NCBI GenBank assembly: GCA_905221605.1
Contig: CAJNDS010002429.1
Location: forward strand, 368,707 to 432,706
Source of the DNA: Symbiodinium natans
Taxonomy: Eukaryota > Sar > Dinophyceae > Suessiales > Symbiodiniaceae
DNA length: 64,000 nucleotides
Reading direction: 5' to 3'
In this document: positions 24,401 to 30,344 of the stretch, in pieces
Layout of the letters: each line of letters starts with the position of its first letter
Position numbering within the stretch: position 1 is the stretch's first letter
Program-made: the position numbers and the translations under genes
The notes under the pieces: model-generated
The model's database searches: none
What the model was told of the DNA's origin: nothing
What the model saw: the letters and a program-made list of their open reading frames with translations, nothing else

Positions 24401-27277
24401 GCGTTCTGCGACGTCAAGAACGCGTTTTGTCAAAGCGACAAGCTCCAGCGTCCAAATGGACCCCTCTTCGCGGAACCCTGCGAGGGGCTAAACCTTCCTC
24501 CTGGAGCCCTCATCGTGATCAATGTCCCGGTGTACGGGCTGGACGATGCGCCTGCTGCCTGGAGGAACACGGTCGTCAGCTTCCTGGTGCAGCAGGGCTT
24601 CGTCAAGAACCTGGTGGAGCCGTGTTGGTATATGAGGTTCAATGACAAAGGGGTCAACGAGGCGCAGGTGCTGATCGAAGTGGACGACTTCATCGTCAGC
24701 TCCCTCCCCGAGATCAGCAAGCAGATCGAAGAGATGTTCAAGAAGCGCTTTCACTTCGGCAAGTGGGAACTCAACCAGGCAGACTACGCAGGACGTCGAG
24801 TTCGGGTGTTGGAAGGTGAAATTCTGGTGGACCAGGAGAAGTACATCACCGAGCAGGTGCACCCGGTCATCCTGGCAAAAGGACGTCGCTCGGCAAAGGA
24901 CAGTCCTCTGGAGCCGGAGGAGTTTGCGGCCTTCCGCTCAGCCATCTATCGAGTGAACTGGGTGGCGAAGGAGACCAGGCCGGAGGTGAGTGGCCTAGCA
25001 TCCATTATGGCCTCGAAGATGGTGAATGCCACGGTGGAGGATGTTCTCACACTCAACCGCAGTGTGAATGCTTTGCGAAATTCCGCCGCTCGACCTCTTC
25101 GTATCTGGCGACATGACCCGCGAGAGATGGCCTTCGTCATCGTGTCTGATGCCGGTGGCATTGGGGCCAAGCACGAGACCACGGATCACGAGGGACTTCC
25201 TTCAGATGCCACTCAAGGCGCTTGGCTGGTGCTGGCAGCTGAGACGCTGCCGGTGGGAGGACGCCGAGTTCGTGCATCACCGCTGGCATGGCGGAGTTCC
25301 AAGCTTCGAAGAAAGGTCTTCTCTACGTTCGGTGGCGAGACGCAAGCTATGCTGCAGGGCATCGGTGAAGCAGACTGGCTGCAGGTGATGTACCGGGATG
25401 CCATCAGCCACGACATTCAGTTGAGGGACTGGCGAAACTCTCTGTCTCCACACATGCTGGTGATGAAGGGGTCCTACGAGATGGTGACGCGGCAGCCGCA
25501 GTGCGCGGTCACAGACGCCAAAAGTCTCTTTGACTGTCTGCTCAAAGAACATCCGCAGGGCCGCCAAGACCGGAAATCCTCGCTAGAACTGGCGATTATC
25601 GTGAAGGACCTGCAGGAGACAGGTTCCTACGTGCGATGGGTGCCCCACCAAAAGATGCTAGCTGACACCATGACCAAGCCCGACCCTCTTCGAGCCAATG
25701 GTGCGCTGGAACAGTTCATCAAGCATGGCATTTTGTCCTTGGTGGACGTCTCTGCTGAGCTACAGGCCCGAGCCACAGATCCTAGGTATCGTCGTAGATC
25801 TCATAGCGCGTCAGCAGCCCGGCTGCTGAGAGAATACCAGGACAATGCTCTGGCGTTCTGGTCAACTCTAATTGGGGGGTGCTGTCAAGATTCTCATGTT
25901 GTTTGTGTCAAGCACTCTCAATCTGTTGACCAGAAGAACCAGTGAGCATCGCTCGGCTGGCTCAAGCCGAAACAAGCTACGGATGCAGCGCAAGCGGCAA
26001 AAGGTGTCGTGTCGTGCACTCCGGGTTTCTTAGATCCGCTACAGGTTTATAAGCTTAGAACTGAGGCACTCCGACGTGCGTACAGGGTGCTGTTCAACAC
26101 AAATCTCAAATTCCAAACTCGGTCTCCGACTTAAGTACAGGGTGCAGTTCAACACAAACCTCAACCTGTATACCAAGAAACCTGAAGATCCAAGCATGCT
26201 AAGAATGGCATAGAAGCAAGTTCCACTCTGGCACGGCGTTTCTAAGATGCTCTATGTAGAATGACCCCAATACGCCACCTCTTGCAACTGCCCCGAGGAT
26301 AGTTTCCACATAGTTAGTTCTGTGCATAGTTCCATCTCTGAGTTTGCATGCTGTGCTTAGGTATGGAGCTGGCAACAGATCAGTATGGCAACTACGTGAC
26401 CCGGCTGTAAACAGGGCCGCAGATACAGTTCGGGTTTTGCGTCGTCAAAAAAGCAGCCTGTCTCCCTTGAGTGCCCCTGAGGTTGTGCAGCATGTCATGG
26501 AGCACAGCAGTCGCCCTGGTGACCGGCAGCAAGTGATGAACATTGTTCGCAAGAACATTTTGTCGCTTTCCTGCCGGAGCCTCAATTTAAGCTTGGTGCA
26601 AGCTCTCGACTCGATTGTGCGGCTTCTGTTCAAAGGCCACAAGTATGCCAGCAACGTGATTGAGAAGGCCTTGCAGTGTGCAACACCAGAAGAGAGATCA
26701 CACCTGGTGGAGGCCGGGTTCACAACATGCCACACACCCCTTGAACCCCTCTTCATTGAAATCGATCAAAACAGAAACGCCTGACCCTCCATGACCCTCC
26801 CTTTTCAAGTGTGGGCTTGGGTCGGAGGCAATAACTGGCCAACAGGGCGATCCACACCCGCCTTTGCTTGTCATGATGCGAGACCGGTGACTGGGCGGCA
26901 AATCTGCCTCACATAGTTAGGCCTTGAAAAAGCACGTTGTGATGCATGCATGGTGTTTTGAAGCTGGCAGTACTTGTCACACTTCGGGAGAGTCAACACT
27001 AGATTTGCGTGAGCTCTGTGCTCTTCAGGTTTGGCAACTACATAGTTCAACGCGTGATTGCACTGGCGCAAAGTCCACAGCGTGATTTGCTGTTCTGGAA
27101 ACTTCGGGAACACATGCCGGTGCTCAAGAAGTCAAACACGCAGCATAGCTACAGAAGCAGCTTTGCAAGTCTGCGCATGCTTGTGGACCATTCACGGCCC
27201 AGCCGCTCTGCTAGCTGAGGTACGGCAAACACATAATCTCTGCGCTGGAACGGGCTCAAACAAGTCCAAAAGACTGA
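11770..27277 (+). CDS. Pumilio-family RNA-binding protein, about a dozen exons, interrupted by a retrotransposon in an intron
   Basis: Cytoplasmic post-transcriptional regulators of the PUF family bind UGUA-containing mRNA 3' UTRs. All eight PUF repeats can be read in order. R1: 13910-14030 plus 14109-14190 (DQYGSR, then LIQQKLE). R2: 14680 ([12 protein letters not shown]). R3: 14810-14990 (MYG, then CRVVQK). R4: 15220 (QHGNHVIQK). R5: 15575 (YGCRVIQR). R6: 26361 and 26488 (QYGNYV, then VQHVMEH). R7: 26640 ([11 protein letters not shown]). R8: 27030-27140 (FGNYIVQRV). The C-terminal [12 protein letters not shown] ends at TGA 27275. Upstream exons 11770-12423 and about 13205-13600 are disordered (Pro-, Gln-rich). 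Repeat joins imply GC donors (14031, after VVQK near 14988) and a GA donor near 15270. The N-terminal part is assigned by proximity. Confidence 0.85.
13205..13610 (+). CDS. Proline-rich exon, probably Pumilio N-terminal region
   Basis: After an acceptor-like GCCAAGG the reading gives [20 protein letters not shown] followed by Pro/Ala runs and then a charged stretch ([31 protein letters not shown]). This is disordered sequence with consistent composition. Reverse-strand open frames across the same bases are GC-rich shadows. It lies 300 bases before the first PUF repeat, so it is assigned to the same gene by position. Confidence 0.45.
15777..15890. repeat. AT-rich microsatellite (ATACATGT / TATA / AAATAT)
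   Basis: Runs of ATACATGTATACATGTATAC, TATATATATA, AAATATAAATAT and ATAAATAAAT follow one another inside the long intron between Pumilio repeats 5 and 6. Surrounding sequence is far less AT-rich. No coding role. Confidence 0.95.
16610..16770 (+). repeat. 5' LTR of the copia element
   Basis: 161 bp, TG...CA ends, identical to the 3' LTR over its whole length. It contains the direct repeat TGTCAAG...TGTCAAGC near its start. It inserted into a telomere-like flank (GAGTTTAGGGTTT). Such a short LTR must still hold promoter and polyadenylation signals, but none were recognised. Confidence 0.95.
16773..16786 (+). promoter_or_regulatory. Putative primer-binding site
   Basis: TGGTAGCGTGAGCC starts two bases after the 5' LTR. 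Its first seven bases match the complement of a tRNA 3' end GCTACCA, as in initiator Met tRNA used by many copia elements. The remaining bases could not be compared with the host tRNA. Confidence 0.65.
16813..18117 (+). CDS. gag: Gag (capsid) reading frame of the copia element
   Basis: 434 residues from the first ATG after the primer-binding site. The N-terminus is Trp-, Ser- and Gly-rich and disordered ([16 protein letters not shown]). A helical capsid-like half follows ([40 protein letters not shown]), consistent with Gag of copia elements. The frame ends at TGA 18115, before the zinc knuckle. The knuckle lies in the downstream frame, which opens at 18080. Gag and Pol overlap by about 38 bases, with Pol one base forward. 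Either a +1 frameshift joins them or a one-base indel has split a single Gag-Pol frame. Confidence 0.85.
   Translation: MTTAQPETLEVPAESDEPAIATPWRWNSGSWSWNDWSSWERNPWWQDARWSTSDWRASYAVMTTPTGETESFGGEATLQGAAPTSQVPLSEPGSGATLPSNQAVSASSAEMTASATTASAGAENPADPWLEAARLLVSSATASPAATMVAPSIPSAPSASRTSVALPPQSHRLPDPPGPRLPDSPVPQGNGRSWSSGWNRQGQSWEQAGWRWGAGSQGQAKGDYSDPPAWPGWSYRRQWTTAVKRWDKQTDVPLFRRAEKVLRTLGWELQVDFEHLTEEQLASAEYLSLILGVMEMKAGVREDDDRRQAFRGIMHENARRRDETLAQYSMRRLRDFSKAATYGIILPNEFKANMLREGAGLSEQGLQNLTALMQGHDHDIERLALTLARLDSRADRMTGYVYQVGEEEERSGEIYLAEDNSMIGLRRRGNAERG
18080..25945 (+). CDS. pol: Pol polyprotein: zinc knuckle, protease, accessory region, integrase, reverse transcriptase, RNase H
   Basis: Open from 18080 to TGA 25943 (residues numbered from TTG 18143). 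Zinc knuckle C83-x2-C86-x4-H91-x4-C96. Protease [12 protein letters not shown] with D213, where DIG replaces the usual D[ST]G. Accessory region of about residues 370-1350. Integrase: H1375, H1380, C1409, C1412, catalytic D1439, D1502, E1537. Reverse transcriptase: D2090 in [19 protein letters not shown], and EVDD with D2181/D2182. RNase H: D2336, E2399, D2458 and [17 protein letters not shown]. The last 20 or so residues are encoded by the 3' LTR. All catalytic residues appear present, so the enzymatic part looks intact. The usable start depends on how Gag is joined. Between about 19470 and 20260 another frame looks more protein-like. Confidence 0.9.
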   Translation, partial: SDSGDAATLNEDEQALLELEELDLSQDQAAMVFALLENRPPKVKRRSWRENKKFKAEVRKDRGAFRKGPVTENYRATSSGGPAGGRSSGGRAVSREQLKKVSKCRICHKRGHWAEDCRLNKTPANSEGPPKMSGFCYLGTFPDSSSSYFAVLTDYLPSEDEAASQKRYGSIEDLESSVIGGSLGTNHFEYEGKNHTAATLACPPLSFPVHWRREEDSQTSWSFLTIPSGMAILDIGATQDIIGATALLAMEDELSRSGLRVVQVPAPKSAPTGGAARVAKAVLAPISPGGVPGVVQFVVIEDNIPPLLSVGLLEHLGARIDLVSNNIHFHNIDVGMRMTNLPSGHRAIQLVQWAGGPFPVPPSAKEQFGLADDAFMKDAVSSAYIKGKCLGVQGSKYSHLKKDELSQFHIHSQPHVPHVSADTRDVACSCRSQELPQHVPVSMKQTLTRDDPLGSAETVLMGNRSTTASSPKFELCHRRNHGFSASTGSGDAQRPRGAMAADGGEHLPDVGDHPSGLPALGQSREQPEEHPLRETPLLDSQCSGAREVPAFRPTTSKSKSVRFMDGVSEVLGSPVLHRLPNLSQGQGQESSPDYDHGSSESVISGSSIIQCHGSPRGARPARAPDHFADHAERLPGDEQFHERLGSGPGADVVHDAAKSGISRTSRNCPLPECPGSQPDVGGGDHDGGDRDDGPGDARRSHVPGHRKLVPSTSSGEPQRERSSSTWPKWMTTSPITLASSLVAWAQLSTTFQERVLALGGGPQSWMVHCPLHSTSEVDPFEIKIPWLLEAGPTDTVLWHEVRDGQDRVMSRGPGPPSVNYEATAGQTKKWTCSRQHHFLLDTVDLRVPPQGLDADGEKQDCGPFWLVEAPLLSPQSVAAESDERNDPEAERAGRILLSLSRQQQRELSGSMVDYIELFEDSSVAAWCQQHGLRLASEHERFTTAASWKVEKKDHRSRFRKFLQEKRPAFLAIRLSGSSPSSENERQFAIETLKQSFALEAAQCQHAEGRLFYLEAGDDHEVWSSEKWQAMMRDSRMCQMSGIDHITVASNRPDIFLELSEQHFQNVSGPRRALRRSTDMSAESSTWEKMAAALRARGDFSHQSCLGLLRKVDWSSAPCSKCEKAVSRDSIIFGQYVRGNKTGITKATKAYQHVVRYLNDYLTYHGACAPRTSIAINRGNQGGRVSCHRDLHNHGRNQCIALGAFEGGKIWLADPSGSVVREVAPGVHAPGEVHRHRQRMLDFDARLYHEVEPWKGERWSIVAFQTRNAPSLCEQERARLREYGFEVYGYDPHMLNSKKRHHALFQCVRDLGAQGYQTPHALFSKMVTGPLFSSFDSFKQESAAPSTASFPVEVLREDGPPEGEEDAEDERIEGLPATSRAEPRITESQKQLIKKVHVNTGHPPADRLLRTLKAAGALPHVLRYVREEFKCDQCQIRAGPDHRRKAHCPRIVSFNRVVSMDVFYLPFQNVSVPVLNMVCSGTNFQIVQRIESHGGGTPSSAATWRAFLHSWVRYLGPPSLIINDGGNEFRGIFERGVEQLGTLQHVTAPESPWQNSRAERHGGWMKRRLRQEIESGQCALSNLDELDEFLSSLVAAKNRWFNQGGYTPVQLVFGELPRIPGELLAEDNGGLLPLNDAYHDPAGMDEIGAEFRRRNEIRERAKRLAMSENSKEAVQRAVKTSSTPMRQWTAGQWVYCFRRGKPGDTLHPTSRWVGPGLVVLSSRSLVWVAMRSRLWRCAPEQLRPAFPSEVLGRQLASDESLGELLRRVVSGRQVGAVDVAREGPPDERDHHCPVDRDHEGIQVSAGAPGGSSASRPSEAPQEVSPVPPGLLRVPSSSPPRPPGLEEVEHRNWQSPSQSSGFPSRRSSLQEPAQEPDSDPLPVVPEGETVNEATTSLDERTNEGTFPDSTTHARDPPDSSEERPNKTPRREESTRAPGTPVASLLDAIRQRRDEIHASSSTDVQPSESPPDLDGLSLFALDEQVRRWTLVASRSDEVDIKKLAAEEKALFDASDALEWKAILQTGAVRVATGAEAARLRGKYADRIVSSRMVRRRKPVEGIGSWKPKSRWCLHGHVDPDTGSLATYSPTPQTEGLMCFLQAGLNLNHSFAFCDVKNAFCQSDKLQRPNGPLFAEPCEGLNLPPGALIVINVPVYGLDDAPAAWRNTVVSFLVQQGFVKNLVEPCWYMRFNDKGVNEAQVLIEVDDFIVSSLPEISKQIEEMFKKRFHFGKWELNQADYAGRRVRVLEGEILVDQEKYITEQVHPVILAKGRRSAKDSPLEPEEFAAFRSAIYRVNWVAKETRPEVSGLASIMASKMVNATVEDVLTLNRSVNALRNSAARPLRIWRHDPREMAFVIVSDAGGIGAKHETTDHEGLPSDATQGAWLVLAAETLPVGGRRVRASPLAWRSSKLRRKVFSTFGGETQAMLQGIGEADWLQVMYRDAISHDIQLRDWRNSLSPHMLVMKGSYEMVTRQPQCAVTDAKSLFDCLLKEHPQGRQDRKSSLELAIIVKDLQETGSYVRWVPHQKMLADTMTKPDPLRANGALEQFIKHGILSLVDVSAELQARATDPRYRRRSHSASAARLLREYQDNALAFWSTLIGGCCQDSHVVCVKHSQSVDQKNQ
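19461..20270 (+). CDS. Overlapping frame inside pol with a zinc-ribbon-like motif
   Basis: Open in a frame one base ahead of pol from 19461 to TGA 20268, first ATG 19521 (249 residues). The translation has normal protein character: a helical start ([20 protein letters not shown]), a metal-binding-like motif C-x-H-x16-C-x2-C ([18 protein letters not shown], then TVCPKC), a basic linker, and a Met/Gln-rich amphipathic segment ([20 protein letters not shown]). The pol frame across the same bases reads like out-of-frame sequence ([16 protein letters not shown]). Either the true polyprotein uses this frame here, with two compensating shifts, or it is a separate overlapping protein. Confidence 0.6.
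   Translation, partial: WAIEALPRVVPNSNCVIVETMDSLPRPAAAMRSGLEERWRLMVASIFLMWETIRQGYLRLARAENNQKSILSERRRFLTASAQEPGKCLHSGQPLRRANQYASWTVCPKCSARLSYTAYRTSAKAKAKSRARTTTTAVLSQSSPGAASSSVMAPPVEPVPHELQITLQTMLSGFREMSSSMRDLAQGQAQMLSMMQQSQGYPGPPGTALFQNAQALSQMSAAEITMAATEMMDQEMQDDLTSQDTGSWSPVRHPENPNENDLPPPGRSG
20813..21210 (+). other. Methyltransferase-like accessory segment of Pol, probably degenerate
   Basis: Pol residues about 891-1022 read [20 protein letters not shown] ... KPAFLAIRL-like beta strand ... [20 protein letters not shown]. The order (E-rich first strand, GL, KDxR helix, buried strand, then GRxFxxE and W) resembles a cytosine-methyltransferase-like domain I recall from other dinoflagellate copia polyproteins, but the catalytic SPPC-type loop is absent (IRLSGSS instead). 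I infer a decayed or repurposed SAM-methyltransferase fold. No profile search was possible, so this is tentative. Confidence 0.35.
21560..21880 (+). other. 2-oxoglutarate/Fe(II) oxygenase-like segment within Pol
   Basis: Pol residues about 1140-1246. The sequence [20 protein letters not shown] is followed by [12 protein letters not shown], then [20 protein letters not shown]. Candidate iron ligands are H1166, D1168 and H1227, and R1236 would bind 2-oxoglutarate. This is the HxD...H...R signature with the GG-x-[LI]-W turn typical of double-stranded beta-helix dioxygenases, such as prolyl hydroxylases and the Tet/JBP group. It lies between protease and integrase, where copia elements normally have only a short linker. 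Substrate is unknown; a nucleic-acid base is a speculation prompted by the modified bases of dinoflagellate DNA. Confidence 0.6.
25873..25880 (+). promoter_or_regulatory. Polypurine tract of the copia element
   Basis: TTGGGGGGT lies within three bases of the 3' LTR start. A G-run immediately upstream of the 3' LTR is the expected plus-strand primer site. It is also inside the pol frame. Confidence 0.7.
25883..26043 (+). repeat. 3' LTR of the copia element
   Basis: Identical to the 5' LTR. The pol frame continues into it and stops at 25943, so the first 63 bases of the LTR are also coding. It is followed by GGTTT, the putative target-site duplication. Confidence 0.95.
26044..26360 (+). other. 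Intron sequence between the retrotransposon and the next Pumilio exon, with a duplicated 40-mer
   Basis: CTCCGAC...GTACAGGGTGC.GTTCAACACAAA.CTCAA occurs at 26069-26108 and again at 26124-26164, 55 bases apart, with a few mismatches. The rest shows no coding signal. Together with 15660-16609 this was one intron of roughly 1.3 kb before the insertion. Confidence 0.75.
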
Positions 27278-28284
27278 GGCAAGCCGGTTCTGGACACTGC
27301 GTAGTTTGCAAAGAACGGCGGATGCCGGAAAGGATGAACGCAGGTTGCTCCAGCACGCCGTGCAAACAAATGCTCGAAGTTGCAAAAGGGGCACCGGCTG
27401 CCGACGGCGCCGCTGGCTGTCTGTTTGCATCTGGCCACATTGCATTGTAAGACAAGGCATCTTTGAGGAACTACTATGCCAAGAAGAAACAGACGGCCCA
27501 TTGGACATAGCTGAGCTACAGCTCCGTTGACTGCGAAGTCTTTCCGGAGACCTGAAGCATGCACATATGAGCACAAACAGGTGCTCCAACCAGTGCTCTC
27601 TAGCCGCTCTAGCCCTTAGAGAACACTTTTCCTGGAAGCTTGGTAGCAACCGTAGCAACCGTGGCTTCAGCAGCTGCCAACCAACTCTTGAGCATTCTTG
27701 GCTGAATGTTTGTTCGAAGGAATGGGGCGAGCCCTACCAAGTTTCTGAAGCAAATATGGACCTCGATTTGCCGCTAGATATTAGCTACGTCATGCCCGGC
27801 ACGATCGGGTGAAAGCACTCGCGACGAAAGGAGGAAGCATGTCACAAGCACCATGTAGCTTCTCGCGCTGCTGAGTGCTTACAAGAGTGGCGCAGCTTTC
27901 ATATAGATGGCTTCTATGGCTCAAAATATTCACGGTGATGCACAGTGAGATTCCAGAACCATTTGCACCGCAGCAAACATAGCATCGAAGCTACGAGACA
28001 GATTCGTGTGAGACACTAGGTCGCTAGGACATGTGTGCCAAGGTTCAGTCAGTAGTTCGACAGAGACTGACAAAACCGCGGCTATCACGCTAGCCTTGCT
28101 GAATCATCGGAAGGTTCGTGTGGCCTTTTCTGTTTTATGCTGCCGGCTGCGCGGTTGCTGCGGGTATGGGTGTCTTAGCTGACCAATACGAAGCTGCCCA
28201 GATCTGCCCAGTCAGGACCGTGCGGGGAAGGTTTTAAACACGTGGAGGGCGAGGCCCAGCAGTGACTAACCTGTTTGAACCTGT
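27278..28284. other. Gap between Pumilio gene and Ser/Lys-rich exons, nothing recognised
   Basis: About 1 kb without a frame that reads like protein. Short open frames on both strands have mixed composition. No RNA gene or clear repeat was seen. Confidence 0.5.
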
Positions 28285-30170
28285 GTGTTTAAAGCTTCAA
28301 GGCGCAATGCCGCAATGCCCGCTCTCCCCCAGCGGCCCTCCAGCCCCTCCAGCCCTTCAAGCCCCGAGCTTTGCCAAGGCCGCGACAAGACGTCCAGCAA
28401 GAAGAATGGCAAGAGTGCCAAGGCGAGCAGAAGAGCGGGTGGTCTGAGCGCTTCTGAGTGCTTCAAAAGACTTGACCCATCAGATTGTCGCCGAGGCTTC
28501 TAGCAAGAGCGCCGCCACAAAGGCCCGCCATGACCCATCCGAGATGCGACATCAGCATCAGTGGCTGAGGTCTGCATACCAGAGCCCAAGGCAAGCTCGG
28601 CAACTTCAGTCAGAAAGACTGAGACCAAGAAGGCAACGCAGCCAAATGCCATCACCATGTCCGCAGTTCCTGAACTTTCCTGATTGGCTTTGTCTCTGTG
28701 GAGAGGCGCAGCCGCAGACAAGTAGAAAGATGTCCAAGAAGAAGGAGCTCCAAGTTGTTGGGGAGCTAATCGAGGTCAGGAGCCCTTTTTCGCGATCGGG
28801 CGCTCTCTTCCAAATGCTCCACTTATGCGTCTATGCAACAGGGCGAGATTGGCACGGCTGCCCCACGGCCAATGCCACTTAGCGCATTGACGAAGCACAA
28901 GGCATCGAATGCATTCAGTGCGCAGAATCAGCATTTGGATGCTCAGAGCTCCACCTGGAAATGTCGGCTCTAAACGGGTTGCTGAGCTGGCTCACTGGCT
29001 CATTTCCCCTTCACTCTCCACCATGAGATAGCGGCAGATTGATGGGACACTATGGTGAGCTGTAAAGATCATGCATGTGGTTGCTGCATCAGGCACAGGA
29101 TGTGGGTTAACCGAGTCGAGCGAGCCACGTCCTCATAGTTGGGAGAGCTCGCAATAGAGACCAGTTTCACGTCGTGACGGAACACACAAGCGACCAATGG
29201 AATTTGGTTAAAACTGATCTGTTTCCAACCTCAGGCTTGTGGAAGCACAGCAGATGTTGGATGTTCGGGTTTGCTTTGCGAGCGGGCATGACAAAAGCGC
29301 CAAGAAGCTGCGTCATCTTGAAATGTCAAAATGTGCCGTTTGCAGATGTTTTTGTGCTTGACGTGGCTTGGCAGATGGTCGCTTGGCAGTGGCTAGGTGA
29401 AGGAGGCCCTTTGCTGCTGCCGCTTTTTGATCTTTTGGAGCATCAAGGGGATCACTTTTGGTGGGATATCCGTTCCTCTCTTCTGTCTCTTGTCACTTCC
29501 TTTGCTTCTCCCATCCAAGACGTTCTCTAGCTCAACAAGTGTCTTCCGCAGAGAGTGCTCTGCAAACATCTTAAGAAGAAGCTTCCCATCAAACTCTCAC
29601 GCCTGTTGCTCCACTCGTTTGCGTGCTGGGCCACGTGAAATTCTCTTGGTACCAGCATGCAACTGCCTGCCAGGCCAGATGCACTATCCCATTCCCATCG
29701 GTTGCAACAAGTCAGGACCCCAGCCGCATGCAGCAAGGTGCTGCCGCTGTTCAATTTAATTCCCTGTGCCCAAACGAGTGGCCAAAGCATGCGTCCATCG
29801 GTTCACTGACAGGGCGCGGCATCATCAAACGGTTGTTAGATGTTGTTAGCACAATGGTTTCTGGACTGTGGCTCCAGATTACTCACCCCAGCCATGGCCA
29901 GACCCATTTCAAGACCTAGTCGTTGACCGTGCACATCCCAAAGAAGAACGACTCCAGCTACTGTGGGATGCGCTCTCGAGCCGAGGCCGTTGTCGCCGTT
30001 CAACAGTGAGGACGAGTAGCATCCTCCAGAGGTGGGCAGAAGCAGAACAAATCCTTCCGATGAATCAGACGGTGGACCACAGAGAAAGAAAGTCAGCAAG
30101 AAAGCTTCGGAGAGCCAGGCATCTTTGTCATGCACCCCGAGGTGAGATGCTGGGAGAGCGCCGAGAAGAG
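28285..30170 (+). CDS. Ser/Lys-rich disordered exons, possibly the N-terminus of the downstream LOG gene
   Basis: Three short segments read like disordered protein: about 28290-28440 (PALPQRPSSPSSPSSPELCQ then KTSSKKNGKSAKASRR), about 28560-28680 (AEVCIPEPKASSATSVRK then TETKKATQPNA), and about 30045-30140 (NPSDESDGGPQRKKVSKKAS). The segment at 29895-29970 (PFQDLVVDRAHPKEERLQLL) is also plausible. They share Ser/Lys composition and strand with the LOG-like gene that starts at 30345. No domain is recognised and exon joins were not resolved. They may belong to an independent gene. Confidence 0.35.
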
Positions 30171-30344
30171 GAAGAAAAAGCCGACATGGTCAAACTATGG
30201 GGGTTCCGAGATTCCGGGAAAGCGGACGGTGGTTGGAAACGGCAATAAACGGCATCAAGCACATGTTTTCAAGTGATTGCCTTGGTTCAGGCACCGGCTC
30301 CCAGCTTCAAGCTCTAGGAAAGTAGGCAGAAGCAGCGGATAGCA

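Larger units (their letters stand above)
16610..26043 (+). mobile_element. Complete Ty1/copia LTR retrotransposon, about 9.4 kb, in an intron of the Pumilio gene
   Basis: Two directly repeated 161-bp LTRs beginning TGTCAAGATTC and ending CCGCTACA (16610-16770 and 25883-26043) are identical base for base, implying recent insertion. GGTTT lies at 16606-16610 and 26044-26048, giving a 5-bp target duplication if the LTR starts at G16611, or 4 bp (GGTT) with TG...CA ends. A primer-binding-like site (TGGTAGCGTGAGCC) starts two bases after the left LTR, and a purine tract (GGGGGG) lies a few bases before the right LTR. Internal order is Gag, zinc knuckle, protease, a long extra region, integrase, reverse transcriptase, RNase H. 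Integrase before reverse transcriptase defines the Ty1/copia superfamily. Confidence 0.95.
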
